From Pseudomonadota bacterium (GTDB lineage: Bacteria > Pseudomonadota > Alphaproteobacteria > Rhodobacterales > Rhodobacteraceae): 64,000 nt of DNA. The DNA is taken from NCBI GenBank assembly GCA_020161615.1, contig JAIUPD010000003.1, positions 310,001 to 374,000 on the forward strand, in the 5' to 3' direction. Of the stretch, positions 1-8,967 are shown piece by piece. A model generated the notes under the pieces. That model searched no databases. It was given only the letters and a program-made list of their open reading frames with translations, and had not been told where the DNA came from. Positions within the stretch are counted from its first letter, which is position 1. Each line of letters opens with the position of its first letter. The translations under genes were made by a program, and so were the position numbers.

Positions 1-243
1 GATATGCCGGGCGACGAATGCTATCACGCCGCGCCCTGCAGCGGGCTGGTGGAACCTCTGGTCGATCTGGGCGAGCCGGTGCATCGGGGCATGGCCCTGG
101 CGCGGATCTGGCCCATCGAGCGCAGCGGCGGCGCACCCGAGACGATCCTGGCGCAAGGCGCGGGGATCCTGGCGGCGCGGCATTTCCCGGGGCTTGCCCA
201 GATCGGCGACACGCTGGCGGTGGTGGCCGTGCCGCGGACGTAG
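1..243 (+). CDS. Aspartoacylase/succinylglutamate desuccinylase family deacylase, C-terminal end only
   Basis: Reading frame 1 is open from the first base to the TAG at 241-243, so only about 80 C-terminal residues are present and the start lies outside the window. The remnant reads like the C-terminal beta domain of zinc deacylases of the AstE/ASPA family: a phrase about the substrate pocket (CYHAAPCSGLVEPLVDLGEP) followed by a short barrel-like stretch. The closest family I can think of is DoeB, the N-acetyl-diaminobutyrate deacetylase of ectoine breakdown, but the catalytic zinc site is not in view, so substrate and symbol are left open. No ectoine genes lie downstream; the next gene points the other way. 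Confidence 0.55.
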   Translation, partial: DMPGDECYHAAPCSGLVEPLVDLGEPVHRGMALARIWPIERSGGAPETILAQGAGILAARHFPGLAQIGDTLAVVAVPRT

Positions 244-270
244 GCATTCACTTTGTCAATAATCGGCAGC

Positions 271-298
271 AAAAAGGGCGGGCGAAATCCGCCCGCCC
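271..298 (-). terminator. Rho-independent terminator of the secreted-protein gene at 325-762
   Basis: An 8-9 bp GC stem (GGGCGGGC at 276-283 pairing with GCCCGCCC at 291-298, with a further G-C pair) closes a short AT-rich loop. On the minus strand it is followed by five T residues (271-275). It starts about 25 bp after the stop of the minus-strand gene at 325 and also separates it from the plus-strand gene ending at 243. Confidence 0.8.
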
Positions 299-324
299 TG
301 TCACTTTCCCAACAAAACCGATTC

Positions 325-762
325 TCAGACTCCGACGCCCGGGCCCAGGCAACCCAGCGGCGCCTGGCTTTGCTCGACCTCGTAGAGTTCGGTCGACGGC
401 CCGTCGAGGCCCTGGAATACCGCCCTCAGCCCGTCGCCCTCGGCGAAGAAGCGCCAGCATTGTTCGTCGTCCGGCGCGTTGTCATAGACGAAGCAGATGT
501 TGCCCGCGCGTTCGTACCAGCTGCCGTCCTGGCATTCCTGACCGATGAAGGTCCAGCGCACGCGGCGGTCGGGCAGGTATTGCTCGACCCCATAGGGGGT
601 GCCCTGAAAGACGTAGCTCAGCGTCCGGCCCAGCGTATAGGCGTCGAATTCCTCGGCGCTCATCGGGGTGGGTCCCCCGGCGGCGGGCGGCGGGGTCTCG
701 GCGGCCAGCGGCAGGGCGACGCTCAGCGCGGTGGCAAGAACCAGAAAATTGGCGCGGATCAT
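325..762 (-). CDS. Small secreted cysteine-containing protein of unknown function
   Basis: A 145-residue protein. The ATG at 762 was chosen over an upstream in-frame start at 858 because it places a normal Sec signal peptide at the N-terminus (MIRANFLVLATALSVALPL, cleavage near AAAE or LAAE). The mature part has a proline-rich linker, then a compact domain with four cysteines (in ECQDGSW, NICFVYD, DEQCWRF and the C-terminal LGCLG), which could form two disulfides. Aromatic residues are frequent. It resembles uncharacterised periplasmic proteins of Rhodobacterales; I know no function for them. A clear terminator follows, so it is probably a single-gene unit. Confidence 0.75.
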   Translation of the reverse strand: MIRANFLVLATALSVALPLAAETPPPAAGGPTPMSAEEFDAYTLGRTLSYVFQGTPYGVEQYLPDRRVRWTFIGQECQDGSWYERAGNICFVYDNAPDDEQCWRFFAEGDGLRAVFQGLDGPSTELYEVEQSQAPLGCLGPGVGV

Positions 763-873
763 GGCAAGACTCCCTGGCAGGTTCCGGGCACTCTGCCAGA
801 GGGCCGGACAAAGGGCCAGCCGCCCGGCCGTCACGATGCCGCGAGTCGGGAGGCGCAAGTCGGACGCCGCGCC

Positions 874-1920
874 TCAGCCCCGCAGCAGCGCCTCGGCGCT
901 GGGCAGGGGGGCGGCGTCGTGCTGGGCCAGGACCTCGGCCAGACGCTTGTCCATCACCGCCTTCCACAGGGGCGGCACCAGCGCCAGCATGGCCATGGCC
1001 GGCAGCGGCGCGGGCAGCATGGCCGACCCCTCGGGCACGGTGAGCTGCGGATAGGGCCGCGCGGGATGGGCATGGTGGTCCGAATGGCGCGGCGCGTTCA
1101 GCGTCACGGCCGAGGAATACCAGCCGACCGAATTCCAGGCGTGCCAGGGCCCGGCCGGTTCGAACTTGCCATTGGCCAGCCGCCGCCGCTTCAGCCCGTA
1201 ATGCTGGACGTAATCGGCGACCAGCATCTGCGACTGGGTATGGGCGCAGAGCGCCACGTAGATCAGCAGCCCCTTCAGCCCGAAAAGCGCGAAGGCCAGA
1301 ACCAGAAGCGTCACCTCGCCGGTCATGTAGAAGACATAAGGGTTGATGCGCTTGCGCCCCGAGCGGCGGGTCATCGCCTTTTCCGCCCGATAGCCGGTGA
1401 TGAAACTACCGTACCAGGCCTTGGGCAGGAAGGACCAGAAGCCCACCCCCTTGTCGGCCGACACCGGGTCCTGCGGCGTCGCCACATAGGGATGATGCAC
1501 GAAGCGATGGGCCGAGACATGGTGGCCGAAAAGGAAACCGATATAGACCGCCGTGCCGAGCCCGGTCATGAACCGGTCCGAACGGTGGATCAGCTCATGC
1601 GAGGCGGGGTTGCCGATCTGGCCGAAAAACAGGCCGAAGCCCAGGATTCCGGCCACCCAATCCAGCCCGTGCAGGTTATGGGTCAGCGCCCAAACACCCA
1701 GGGGCAGATGCGTCAGCTGCAGGAAGCCCAGCAGGATCAGCAGGTTGTCGCCCACCGGCATCTCGCTTTCGTCGGCCGGGTCGGGGAATTGATCGACGGC
1801 GATCCACATCAGGCCGATCGAGACCGGGGCAAGCCAGATGGCCCAGCCGCCATGGAAGGCGCCCCAGGCCAGCAAAGCCGCCGGCAGAAGGGTGGCGAAA
1901 GTGAAGATGGTCAGGCGCAT
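874..1920 (-). CDS. alkB: Alkane 1-monooxygenase (AlkB family, membrane di-iron)
   Basis: A 348-residue integral membrane protein with several hydrophobic segments. It carries the histidine boxes of membrane di-iron hydroxylases: HELIH at about 108-112, H-x3-HH followed by VATPQDP at about 138-151, the HYG motif at about 240 and HSDHH at about 279-283. The family oxidises the terminal carbon of n-alkanes or similar chains with O2 and electrons from rubredoxin; no rubredoxin gene is adjacent. The second box starts with Ala-His rather than the Glu-His seen in Pseudomonas AlkB, so the substrate may differ. The start at 1920 begins MRLTIF; longer in-frame starts lack hydrophobic or conserved sequence. 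It is divergent from ftsY. Confidence 0.85.
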   Translation of the reverse strand: MRLTIFTFATLLPAALLAWGAFHGGWAIWLAPVSIGLMWIAVDQFPDPADESEMPVGDNLLILLGFLQLTHLPLGVWALTHNLHGLDWVAGILGFGLFFGQIGNPASHELIHRSDRFMTGLGTAVYIGFLFGHHVSAHRFVHHPYVATPQDPVSADKGVGFWSFLPKAWYGSFITGYRAEKAMTRRSGRKRINPYVFYMTGEVTLLVLAFALFGLKGLLIYVALCAHTQSQMLVADYVQHYGLKRRRLANGKFEPAGPWHAWNSVGWYSSAVTLNAPRHSDHHAHPARPYPQLTVPEGSAMLPAPLPAMAMLALVPPLWKAVMDKRLAEVLAQHDAAPLPSAEALLRG

Positions 1921-2054
1921 GAGCGGGTCCAGAGCACGGGTACGGTTAACGGATACGCGCGGATTTGGGCAAGCATAAGGCATTGCGCCCCTTCCATCCA
2001 TGCGACCGAGAGGCTACTTGCTGGAAAACAGCCCGAAACCGGCCCGGAGGCCCC

Positions 2055-3086
2055 ATGTCCTTCTTCGGAAAGCTCAAGGAACGGATGTTCCGCTCGTCCT
2101 CGAAGCTCGACGAGGGGCTGGATGCGCTGGTCGCCGCCGAACCCGCCCCCGAGGCGCCGGATGCGCCGATCCCCTCGCCCGCGCCGATCGTCGCCCCCGA
2201 TGCCGCGAAACCGGGGCTGCTGTCGCGGCTGACCGGGCGGCAGGACGCGCCCCGCCGGGTGCTGGACGACGCCTTTGTCGAGGAGCTGGAGGATCTGCTG
2301 GTGCAGGCCGATCTGGGCGTGGATACCGCGCTGAAGGTTACGGCCAATATCGCCGCGGGCCGCTTCGGCCGCCGCGTCACCACCGCCGAGATCAAGGAGG
2401 CGCTGGCCGCCGAGATCGCGCGCATCATGGAACCGGTGGCGCGCCCCCTGCCCCTTTACGCCAAGAAGCCGCAAGTCGTGCTGGTGGTCGGCGTCAATGG
2501 CGCGGGCAAGACCACGACCATCGGCAAGCTGGCCAGCCAGTTCCGCGCCGCTGGCAAGTCGGTGATCATCGCCGCGGGCGACACGTTCCGCGCCGCGGCG
2601 GTGGAACAACTCCAGGTCTGGGGCCAACGCGCGGGCGTGCCGGTGATGACCGCGCCCGAGGGCTCGGACCCCGCCTCGCTCGCCTATGACGCGCTGACCC
2701 GGGCTCAGGCCGAGGGCGCCGACCTCTTGATGATCGACACCGCGGGCCGCCTGCAGAACCGCGCCGATCTGATGGAGGAATTGGCCAAGATCGTCCGCGT
2801 CCTGCGCAAGAAGGACCCGTCCGCGCCGCACAACACCCTGCTGGTGCTGGATGCGACCACCGGCCAGAACGCCCTGACCCAGGTCGAGGTCTTCCGGCAG
2901 ATGGCCAATGTCTCGGGCCTGATCATGACCAAGCTGGACGGCACGGCGCGGGGCGGCGTTCTGGTGGCGCTGGCCGACCGGTTCGGCCTGCCGATCCATG
3001 CCATCGGCGTGGGCGAACAGATCGACGACCTCGATTCCTTCGACCCGCAGGATTTCGCCGCTGCCCTCACCGGCACCGGCCCGTGA
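2055..3086 (+). CDS. ftsY: Signal recognition particle receptor FtsY (GTPase)
   Basis: A 343-residue SRP receptor. It docks the Ffh-nascent chain complex at the inner membrane and, with Ffh, hydrolyses GTP to hand ribosomes to the SecYEG channel. The acidic/Pro-Ala N-terminal A region (first ~60 residues) is short, as in many alphaproteobacteria. The NG domain shows the P-loop GVNGAGKTTT (~146), DTFRAAA, DTAGR (~228), TKLDGTARGG (~292) and a C-terminal region ending near GEQIDDLDSFDP. The ATG at 2055 has a GGAGG ribosome site 5 bp upstream; the longer frame from 1965 has none. A convergent MgtC-like gene begins 5 bp after the stop. Confidence 0.96.
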   Translation: MSFFGKLKERMFRSSSKLDEGLDALVAAEPAPEAPDAPIPSPAPIVAPDAAKPGLLSRLTGRQDAPRRVLDDAFVEELEDLLVQADLGVDTALKVTANIAAGRFGRRVTTAEIKEALAAEIARIMEPVARPLPLYAKKPQVVLVVGVNGAGKTTTIGKLASQFRAAGKSVIIAAGDTFRAAAVEQLQVWGQRAGVPVMTAPEGSDPASLAYDALTRAQAEGADLLMIDTAGRLQNRADLMEELAKIVRVLRKKDPSAPHNTLLVLDATTGQNALTQVEVFRQMANVSGLIMTKLDGTARGGVLVALADRFGLPIHAIGVGEQIDDLDSFDPQDFAAALTGTGP

Positions 3087-3091
3087 CACGC

Positions 3092-3568
3092 TCAGCGAAA
3101 GCCCTGCCGGGCTTCGTAGAGCCGCAACAGCGAGAGCACGGCCACCACGATCACCGTGGCCAGGATCGCCAGCGGCAATTGCCCGGCGCCGCAGCCAAGG
3201 CCGATGGCGCCGGCCATCCACAGCGAGGCGCCGGTCGTCACGTTCTGGACCTGCCCCTTGGAGGTAAAGATCACCCCCGCCGCCAGGAAGGCCACGCCCG
3301 CCGTCACCGCCTCGATCATGCGCAAGGGATCGCTCTGCTGCTCGCCCGGGGCGCCGAAGTCGAGCCGCGCGATCTGCAGCCCCAGCAGGACGAAGAGACA
3401 GGCGGCGACCGAGACGAGGATATGCGTGCGCAGCCCCGCGGGTTTGCGGCGCCATTCGCGCTCGATCCCGATGGCCGCGCCCAGCGCCAGCGCCACCAGG
3501 AGTCGCAGCGCATAGGCCGGCAGATGGTCGAGGCCGGCGGAGAAGTCGGTGGCGATCTGGTCGAGCAT
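3092..3568 (-). CDS. MgtC/SapB family membrane protein
   Basis: A 158-residue hydrophobic protein of four to five predicted membrane helices. The family signature is visible: ALGAAIGIEREWRRKPAGLRT near the N-terminus, then a helix with cysteine and a second half with GVAFLAAGVIF and TGASLWMAGAIGLGCGAG. Members of this family are inner-membrane proteins linked to Mg2+ or acid stress and virulence in some species, without a proven transport activity. It is convergent with ftsY (5 bp gap) and divergent from the EamA permease at 3616, with only 47 bp between the two starts. Confidence 0.85.
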   Translation of the reverse strand: MLDQIATDFSAGLDHLPAYALRLLVALALGAAIGIEREWRRKPAGLRTHILVSVAACLFVLLGLQIARLDFGAPGEQQSDPLRMIEAVTAGVAFLAAGVIFTSKGQVQNVTTGASLWMAGAIGLGCGAGQLPLAILATVIVVAVLSLLRLYEARQGFR

Positions 3569-3615
3569 GTCGGGTGTTCTAGCGCGCGCCGCGGCGCTTT
3601 CCAGGGGGTGCCCGC

Positions 3616-4515
3616 ATGAGCGAGTGGCTGATCGCGCACGAGGGCACCCAGACCGGCCTCTATCTGTCGATGGCGCTGGCGCTGGCGGCCGCGGTCCTGC
3701 ACGCGATCTTCGGCGCGCTGCAGAAGGGGCGGCACGATCCCTGGCTGTCGCGGGCGGGGATCGACGTCTTCGCCTTCCTGATGGCGCTGCCGGCGGCGCT
3801 CTTCCTCGTCCCCTGGCCCGAGCCGCATCTGTGGCCGATATTCGGGGGCGTCTTCGTCATCCATGTCGCCTACAAGATCCTGCAGGCCATGACCTATACC
3901 CGCGGCGCCTATACCGTGGTCTATCCGGTGGTGCGCGGCACCGGCCCCCTTTTCACGGTGTTCGGGGCATGGCTGATCTTCGGCGAGACCTTCAACCTCT
4001 GGCAATGGCTGGGCGTCGCGGTGCTGCTGGGCGGGATCTATGGGCTCGCGCTCTATAACCTGCGCAAGATCACCACGGGCCGCGAGCGGCTGGTTCCCGC
4101 CCTGGGTTTTGCCGTGGCGACGGGGGCGATGGTGGCGGTCTATACGACCTTCGACGCCTATGGCATCCGCGCGACAGCGGACCCGTTCACCTTTCTCGCC
4201 TGGTTCTTCGTCATCGACAGCCTGTTCATGCCGCTGGTGAGCGCGCGGCGGATGATCGCCCTGCCCCGGGCCGAGCGCGCCTCGCTGCTGCGGCGGGGCT
4301 TCGTCGGCGCGCTGGTGGCTTTCGCCAGTTTCGGCGGGATCATGCTGGCGACCCGGCTGGGGCCGGTCGGCCAGGCGGCGGTCCTGCGTGAGACCTCGAC
4401 GGTCTTCGCCGCGCTGATCGGCTGGCTGATGCTGGGCGAAAGCACGGGGCCGCGCCGGGTGGCGCTGATGGGGATGATCGCGGCGGGGGCGATCATTGTG
4501 CAGCTGGCGGCGTAG
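3616..4515 (+). CDS. EamA/DMT-family permease
   Basis: A 299-residue protein with about ten hydrophobic segments arranged as two EamA halves; the second half ends GWLMLGESTGPRRVALMGM, a typical end of the repeat. Drug/metabolite transporters of this kind export or import amino acids, nucleosides or other small molecules; the substrate cannot be read from sequence. The phrase YTRGAYTVVYPVVRGTGPLF matches the subfamily found again at 42,374 (YPIARG). The ATG at 3616 has an upstream G-rich site. The inverted-repeat element at 4512 overlaps the stop codon and may serve as its terminator. Confidence 0.8.
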   Translation: MSEWLIAHEGTQTGLYLSMALALAAAVLHAIFGALQKGRHDPWLSRAGIDVFAFLMALPAALFLVPWPEPHLWPIFGGVFVIHVAYKILQAMTYTRGAYTVVYPVVRGTGPLFTVFGAWLIFGETFNLWQWLGVAVLLGGIYGLALYNLRKITTGRERLVPALGFAVATGAMVAVYTTFDAYGIRATADPFTFLAWFFVIDSLFMPLVSARRMIALPRAERASLLRRGFVGALVAFASFGGIMLATRLGPVGQAAVLRETSTVFAALIGWLMLGESTGPRRVALMGMIAAGAIIVQLAA

Positions 4516-4637
4516 GGGGTGGGATGAAATCCCACCCTACAGGTCCGCATCGTGGCGTTGCACGCGCAAGGGGCCGGTAGGCTGCGTGCTCGCACGCTCC
4601 CCGCGCAACGCTGTAGGGTGGGATTTCATCCCACCCC
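4512..4637. repeat. Pair of GTAGGGTGGGAT inverted repeats
   Basis: Two near-identical hairpin units lie 72 bp apart: 4512-4540 (GTAGGG-GGTGGGAT, 4-nt loop, ATCCCACCCTAC) and 4613-4637 (GTAGGGTGGGATTTCATCCC and CACC). Each can fold into a long stem on either strand. They fill the gap between convergent genes (permease and LLM oxidoreductase), so they could end transcription from both sides. The core is also known as a scattered intergenic repeat in proteobacterial genomes, from memory. Confidence 0.7.
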
Positions 4638-4647
4638 GCGCAACGCC

Positions 4648-5643
4648 TCAGGCCGGGACCGTCATCCCCTGCAACACCTCGGCCGCGATCTCGAAGGAGC
4701 GGATCCGCTTGGCCGGGTCATGGATCGCACCGGTGAGGATCAGCTCGTCCGGCTGGGTCCGGGCGATCATCTCGCGGAACCGTCGTTCCAGAGTCTCGGG
4801 CCCGCCGGTGGCCGAGAAGCCCAGCGCCCCGTCGACCTGGCGCAGCAGGGCGGCCGGCACCTCGCCCGCCACGTCCTGCACCGGCCGGGGCAGCTTGCCC
4901 GGCTGGCCGGAACGCAACCGGGCGAAGGCCAGCACCTGCGACGAGCGCAGGAAATGCGCCTCGTCATCCGTCTCGGCCGCGAAACACCCGGCCGCGACGA
5001 TGGCATAGGGCCGCTTCAGATAGTCCGAAGGCCGGAAGGTCGAGCGATAGATCGCCAGCGCCTCGTCCAGCGCGGCCGGGGCGAAATGCGAGGCGAAGGC
5101 ATAGGGCAGGCCCAGATAGGCCGCCAGCTGCGCGCCATAGAGGCTGGAGCCGAGGATGGTGAGCGGCACGTTGGTCCCGGTCCCCGGCACGGCCTGCACC
5201 CGCCCGCCTTCGTTGGCGCCGAAATAGCCCAACAGCTCCACCACATCCTGCGGGAAGGTGTCCTCAGCCTGCATGTGGCGCCGGAGCGCCCGCATGGTCA
5301 CCTGGTCGGTCCCCGGCGCCCGGCCGAGGCCGAGGTCGATGCGCCCCGGATAAAGCGTCGCCAGCGTGCCGAAGGCCTCGGCCACCGTCAGCGGCGCATG
5401 GTTGGGCAGCATGATGCCGCCCGCGCCGACGCGGATGGTCGAGGTCGCGCCCGCCACATGGCCGATGACCACGGCGGTGGCGGCGCTGGCGATGCCGACC
5501 ATGTTGTGATGTTCGGCCAGCCAGAAGCGGTGATAGCCCAGCCGTTCGGCGGCGCGCGCCAGGGCGACGCTGCCGTTCAGCGCGTCGGCGGCGGTCCCGC
5601 CTTCGGGAACCGAGGCCAGATCGAGGATCGAGAAATGCTGCAC
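4648..5643 (-). CDS. LLM-class flavin-dependent oxidoreductase (luciferase-like)
   Basis: A 331-residue TIM-barrel flavoprotein related to bacterial luciferase alpha chains. Diagnostic stretches are [13 protein letters not shown] near residue 45, [13 protein letters not shown] and [13 protein letters not shown]. These enzymes use reduced FMN or F420; alphaproteobacterial ones use FMN. The substrate is unknown. The start is a GTG at 5641-5643 with AAAGGAG eight bases upstream, which is much better than the upstream in-frame ATG at 5691. It is followed by the GTAGGGTGGGAT repeats. The neighbour argF is on the same strand but 84 bp upstream. Confidence 0.85.
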   Translation of the reverse strand: MQHFSILDLASVPEGGTAADALNGSVALARAAERLGYHRFWLAEHHNMVGIASAATAVVIGHVAGATSTIRVGAGGIMLPNHAPLTVAEAFGTLATLYPGRIDLGLGRAPGTDQVTMRALRRHMQAEDTFPQDVVELLGYFGANEGGRVQAVPGTGTNVPLTILGSSLYGAQLAAYLGLPYAFASHFAPAALDEALAIYRSTFRPSDYLKRPYAIVAAGCFAAETDDEAHFLRSSQVLAFARLRSGQPGKLPRPVQDVAGEVPAALLRQVDGALGFSATGGPETLERRFREMIARTQPDELILTGAIHDPAKRIRSFEIAAEVLQGMTVPA

Positions 5644-5726
5644 GGGTGTAACTCCTTTCCCCCTACCTAAGCCGGCCGCCGGGCCGTACAAGGGTCGGGG
5701 CGCAGGGGCACCCGGTCAGACGCCGG

Positions 5727-6653
5727 TCACACCCCGAGGCACCAGCGCATGATCGCCTTCTGCGCGTGCAGACGGTTCTCGGCCTCGTCCCAGATCACCG
5801 AATGCGGCCCGTCCATCACGGCCGAGGTCACCTCGTCCTCGCGATGCGCGGGCAGGCAATGCATGAAGAGTGCATCGGGCTTGGCGCGCTCCATCAGCGC
5901 CTCGTTCACCTGATAGGGGCGCAGCTGGTTGTGGCGGCGCTCCTTGGTAGACTGGCTGTCATGCATCGAGACCCAGGTATCGGTCACCACCAGATCGGCG
6001 CCTTCGACCGCGGCGGCCGGGTCGCGCATGATCCGCACTTCCGAGCCCTTGTCGCGGGCGAAACGGACCCAGGCATCCTCAGGGTCCAGCGTCTGCGGCC
6101 CGGTGAAGGTGAAGTCGAAGCCGAATTGCCCCGCTGCCTGCAGGAACGAGGCGCAGACATTGTTGCCGTCCCCCGCCCAGACCACCCTCTTGCCCGCGAT
6201 GGGTCCGCGATGCTCCTCGAAGGTCAGGACATCGGCCACGATCTGACAGGGATGCGTCCGGTTGGTCAGACCGTTGATCACCGGCACGCTGGCATATTCC
6301 GCCATCTCCTGGATCACCGATTCATCGAAGGTGCGCAGCATGATCAGATCGACATAGCGGCTGAGGACGCGCGCCGTGTCGGCGATGGTCTCGCCATGGC
6401 CGAGCTGCATCTCGCTGCCCGACAGCACCATGGTCTGCCCGCCCATCTGCCTGACACCCACGTCGAAACTGACACGGGTCCGGGTCGAGGGCTTTTCGAA
6501 GATCAGCGCGACCATGCGCCCCTTGAGCGGCTGCTCGTCGTCGGGCGCGCCCTTGTGGCGGCCCTGGCGGGCCTGTTTCATGGCGGCGGCGCTGTCGATG
6601 ATGGCGCGCAGCTCGGTTGCGTCGGTGGTATGAATATCGAGGAAATGGTTCAT
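5727..6653 (-). CDS. argF: Ornithine carbamoyltransferase
   Basis: A 308-residue enzyme that joins carbamoyl phosphate to ornithine, giving citrulline in arginine synthesis. Visible signatures: the carbamoyl-phosphate loop EKPSTRTR (~50), the HPCQ motif (~133) and the ornithine loop with [10 protein letters not shown] near residue 270. Length and motifs are normal. It follows argD on the same strand with 93 bp between, which holds a hairpin repeat, so the two are probably co-transcribed or partly separated by attenuation. The start at 6653 ([11 protein letters not shown]) matches family starts. Confidence 0.96.
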   Translation of the reverse strand: MNHFLDIHTTDATELRAIIDSAAAMKQARQGRHKGAPDDEQPLKGRMVALIFEKPSTRTRVSFDVGVRQMGGQTMVLSGSEMQLGHGETIADTARVLSRYVDLIMLRTFDESVIQEMAEYASVPVINGLTNRTHPCQIVADVLTFEEHRGPIAGKRVVWAGDGNNVCASFLQAAGQFGFDFTFTGPQTLDPEDAWVRFARDKGSEVRIMRDPAAAVEGADLVVTDTWVSMHDSQSTKERRHNQLRPYQVNEALMERAKPDALFMHCLPAHREDEVTSAVMDGPHSVIWDEAENRLHAQKAIMRWCLGV

Positions 6654-6680
6654 GGGACTGGACTTTCTGGATCGGGAGCG

Positions 6681-6746
6681 AGGGGGCGCTGCCCCCTCTT
6701 GGCCTGCGGCCAATTCACCCCCGGCGTATTTGCGGCAGAATGAAAA
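6681..6746. repeat. Intergenic hairpin repeat with CGTATTTGCGGCAGAATGA core
   Basis: Between argD and argF. It consists of a GC hairpin (AGGGGGC-GCT-GCCCCCT, 6681-6697) followed by a spacer and a C-rich run joined to CGTATTTGCGGCAGAATGA. A close relative is at 25,562-25,590 and a reversed, diverged one at 28,413. It belongs to the same general hairpin-plus-tag design as the ATATCC elements described below. Confidence 0.65.
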
Positions 6747-7919
6747 TCACTTGCCTTCGGCGGCGGAGGCGGCGGTATCGAGGCGGGCGACCGCCTCGGT
6801 GATATCCGCGTCGGGGATGTTCAGCGCGGGCAGCAGGCGCAGCACATTGTCCGCGGCGGGGACCACCAGCACGCCCGCCTCGCGGGCGGCGGCGGCGAGT
6901 TCGGCCGCGGGCTTCTTGCACTTCAGCCCCAGCATCAGCCCCAGGCCGCGCACTGTCTCGAACGTGTCGGGATGGGCCGCGACCAGCCCTTCGAGCCGCT
7001 GGCGCAGCAGGCCCGCCTTGCGGCTGACCTCGTCCAGAAACCCGGGATCCGAAACGATCTGGCTGACCTTCAGCCCCACGGCGCAGGCCAGCGGGTTGCC
7101 GCCATAGGTCGAGCCATGCGTGCCCGCCACCATGCCCGAGGCTGCCTCTTCGGTGGCCAGCACCGCGCCCAGCGGGAAGCCGCCGCCGATGCCCTTGGCG
7201 ACCATCATGATATCAGGCGCCACACCGGCCCATTCATGGGCGAAGAGCTTGCCAGTCCGGCCCATGCCGCATTGCACCTCGTCGAGGATCAGCAGCGCCC
7301 CGGTCCGGTCGCAGGCGGCACGGATCGCGCGCAGGTCTTCCTCGGGCATCGGGCGGATGCCACCCTCGCCCTGCACGGGTTCGACCAGCACGGCGCAGAC
7401 GCTGTCATCCATCGCCGCCTCGAAGGCCGCCATGTCGCCCCAGGGCAGATGCTTGAACCCGGGCATGAGCGGACCGAAGCCCTTGACCATCTTCTCGCTG
7501 CCCGAGGCGGCGATGGCGGCGGTCGAGCGGCCGTGGAAGGCCCCTTCGAAGGTCAGGATCGTCTCGCGCGGGGCGCCCTTCTCGTAATGGTACTTGCGCG
7601 CCATCTTGATGGCGAGTTCGGCGGTCTCGGTGCCGGAATTGGTAAAGAAGACCGTATCGGCAAAGGTCTTGTCGACCAGAAGATCGGCCAGCGCCTGCTG
7701 CTCGGGGATCTTGTAAAGGTTCGAGACATGCCAGAGCTTGCCGGCCTGCTCGGTCAGCGTGGCCACCAGCTCGGGATTGGCGTGGCCCAGCGCGTTGACG
7801 GCGATCCCCGCCCCCATGTCGAGGAATCGGCGCCCGTCCGCCTCGATCAGCCACGAGCCTTCGCCCTTCACGAAGGAAAGAGGCGTGCGGTTATAGGTCG
7901 GCAGAACGGTCGAAATCAT
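6747..7919 (-). CDS. argD: Acetylornithine aminotransferase (class III PLP enzyme)
   Basis: A 390-residue PLP aminotransferase. It converts N-acetylglutamate semialdehyde to N-acetylornithine in arginine synthesis and may also work on succinyldiaminopimelate. Seen: SNLYKIPEQQALA, FTNSGTEA, FHGRSTAA, LDEVQCGMGRTGK and the PLP lysine in MVAKGIGGGFPLGA. Start ATG at 7917-7919 (MISTVLPTYNRTPLSF) is typical. It is the first gene of the argD-argF unit. Confidence 0.95.
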   Translation of the reverse strand: MISTVLPTYNRTPLSFVKGEGSWLIEADGRRFLDMGAGIAVNALGHANPELVATLTEQAGKLWHVSNLYKIPEQQALADLLVDKTFADTVFFTNSGTETAELAIKMARKYHYEKGAPRETILTFEGAFHGRSTAAIAASGSEKMVKGFGPLMPGFKHLPWGDMAAFEAAMDDSVCAVLVEPVQGEGGIRPMPEEDLRAIRAACDRTGALLILDEVQCGMGRTGKLFAHEWAGVAPDIMMVAKGIGGGFPLGAVLATEEAASGMVAGTHGSTYGGNPLACAVGLKVSQIVSDPGFLDEVSRKAGLLRQRLEGLVAAHPDTFETVRGLGLMLGLKCKKPAAELAAAAREAGVLVVPAADNVLRLLPALNIPDADITEAVARLDTAASAAEGK

Positions 7920-8259
7920 GGGAATGCCCTTGGATGCGAAGGCCCATTCGTGCCGAAGGCAACGGGCCAAGTCAATGCGGGTTCAGAGGGGGAACTGCGG
8001 CCAACGGGCGCGCAGCAATGATCGTCAGACGCGGGTCAGCGTCGGCGTCGCAGCGAAAGAGGGGCGCTTTGGTCGATCATTCCCGCCGCATAGCGCAGGG
8101 CGCGGGATTTGTCGAGGCTTCTGTTGGCAGGGCGCGCGCAGGGGCCGGATGCCGCCGCCGCGCCCGGGGGCCCCGGGCCCCCGCGGCACACAGGCCCCTT
8201 GCCGCCCCTCCTTGCGTTAAGTATCCCAGTCTCAGGATCCCACGACGCCCGCAGGCCCC
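7920..8259. other. 340-bp intergenic region between argD and a lipoprotein gene
   Basis: Holds the divergent start regions of argD and the genes at 8260/8345. A GC-rich palindromic run (CCCGGGGGCCCCGGG) lies around 8163-8178 and could be a hairpin. I see no RNA gene, no convincing sigma-70 pair and no conserved coding sequence in any frame. Confidence 0.4.
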
Positions 8260-8340
8260 ATGCCCTCCAGTTCCAGACCCCCGCCGCGTGAGCGCGCCCT
8301 GCCCGTGCAGGCGCCCCAGGCCGGATGGTGGAGCGGCTGA
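8260..8340 (+). CDS. Possible 26-residue leader-like ORF
   Basis: An ATG at 8260 opens 26 codons that end with a TGA at 8338-8340, 4 bp before the ATG of the lipoprotein gene at 8345. The product would be Pro/Arg-rich and end GWWSG. The close spacing would allow translational coupling. There is no clear ribosome site and no family I recognise, so it may be chance. Confidence 0.2.
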   Translation: MPSSSRPPPRERALPVQAPQAGWWSG

Positions 8341-8344
8341 GCCG

Positions 8345-8956
8345 ATGCGACGCGCCCTCCTCTTCCTCGCGCTCGTGCTGCCGCTCTCCGGCTGTTTCGA
8401 GACCGCGCCGCTGACCGAAGCCGCGAGCCGCGCGCTTCAGCCGACCGCGGGTCCGGCGCAGCTCAGCGTTCTGGATGGCGCGGTGGCGGTGGCGGGCCCG
8501 GCGGGCTATTGCGTCGATGCCGAGGCCACGCGCGAAAGCGACATCGAGGCTTTCGTGCTGCTGGTGCGCTGCCGCTACACGCTGCGGCCGTCGCCCGTGC
8601 TCAGCGCCACGGTGACCGGGCTCAATTCCGACGGCAACCCCGAGACCTTCCGCCGCCTCACCGGCTTCCTGCAAAGCGCCCCGGGCCGGGCGCAGCTGTC
8701 ACGCTCGGGCGATCCCAGCGATGTCGAGGTGCTGGAGGCGACCTTTGCCGAGGGCGTGATCTGGCTGCTGATCCATGACACGGGCAACCCCCAGTCCTTT
8801 GACGAGACCTATTGGCGCGCCATCCTGCCGGTTGCCGGGCGGATCGTCACGCTGTCGGTGCTGGCTGCCGCCGACCACCCCTTTGAGCGCGACAGCGGGC
8901 TGGGGATCCTGCGCAGCTTCGTCATGCGGATGCGGGCGGTGAACGCGGGCGGCTGA
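8345..8956 (+). CDS. Predicted lipoprotein of unknown function
   Basis: A 203-residue protein. The N-terminus is a lipoprotein signal with lipobox LSGC at about residues 14-17, so it is probably anchored to a membrane facing the periplasm. The rest is a single globular domain with two cysteines (YCVDAE and LVRCRY) that could pair, and an acidic C-terminal half. It resembles uncharacterised Rhodobacterales lipoproteins; no function is known to me. Start 8345 is chosen because the lipobox then falls at the right distance. It is convergent with the permease gene at 8968. Confidence 0.75.
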   Translation: MRRALLFLALVLPLSGCFETAPLTEAASRALQPTAGPAQLSVLDGAVAVAGPAGYCVDAEATRESDIEAFVLLVRCRYTLRPSPVLSATVTGLNSDGNPETFRRLTGFLQSAPGRAQLSRSGDPSDVEVLEATFAEGVIWLLIHDTGNPQSFDETYWRAILPVAGRIVTLSVLAAADHPFERDSGLGILRSFVMRMRAVNAGG

Positions 8957-8967
8957 GGCGTCAGCGC

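Noticed and set aside
253-2232. A 659-codon plus-strand open frame across the alkB region
   Set aside because: It runs opposite to alkB and the secreted-protein gene, translates into Arg/Gly/His/Gln-rich text with no family features, and results from high GC with few stops.
8036-8674. 212-codon minus-strand frame overlapping the lipoprotein gene
   Set aside because: No conserved features, and the plus-strand frame has a clear lipobox signal.
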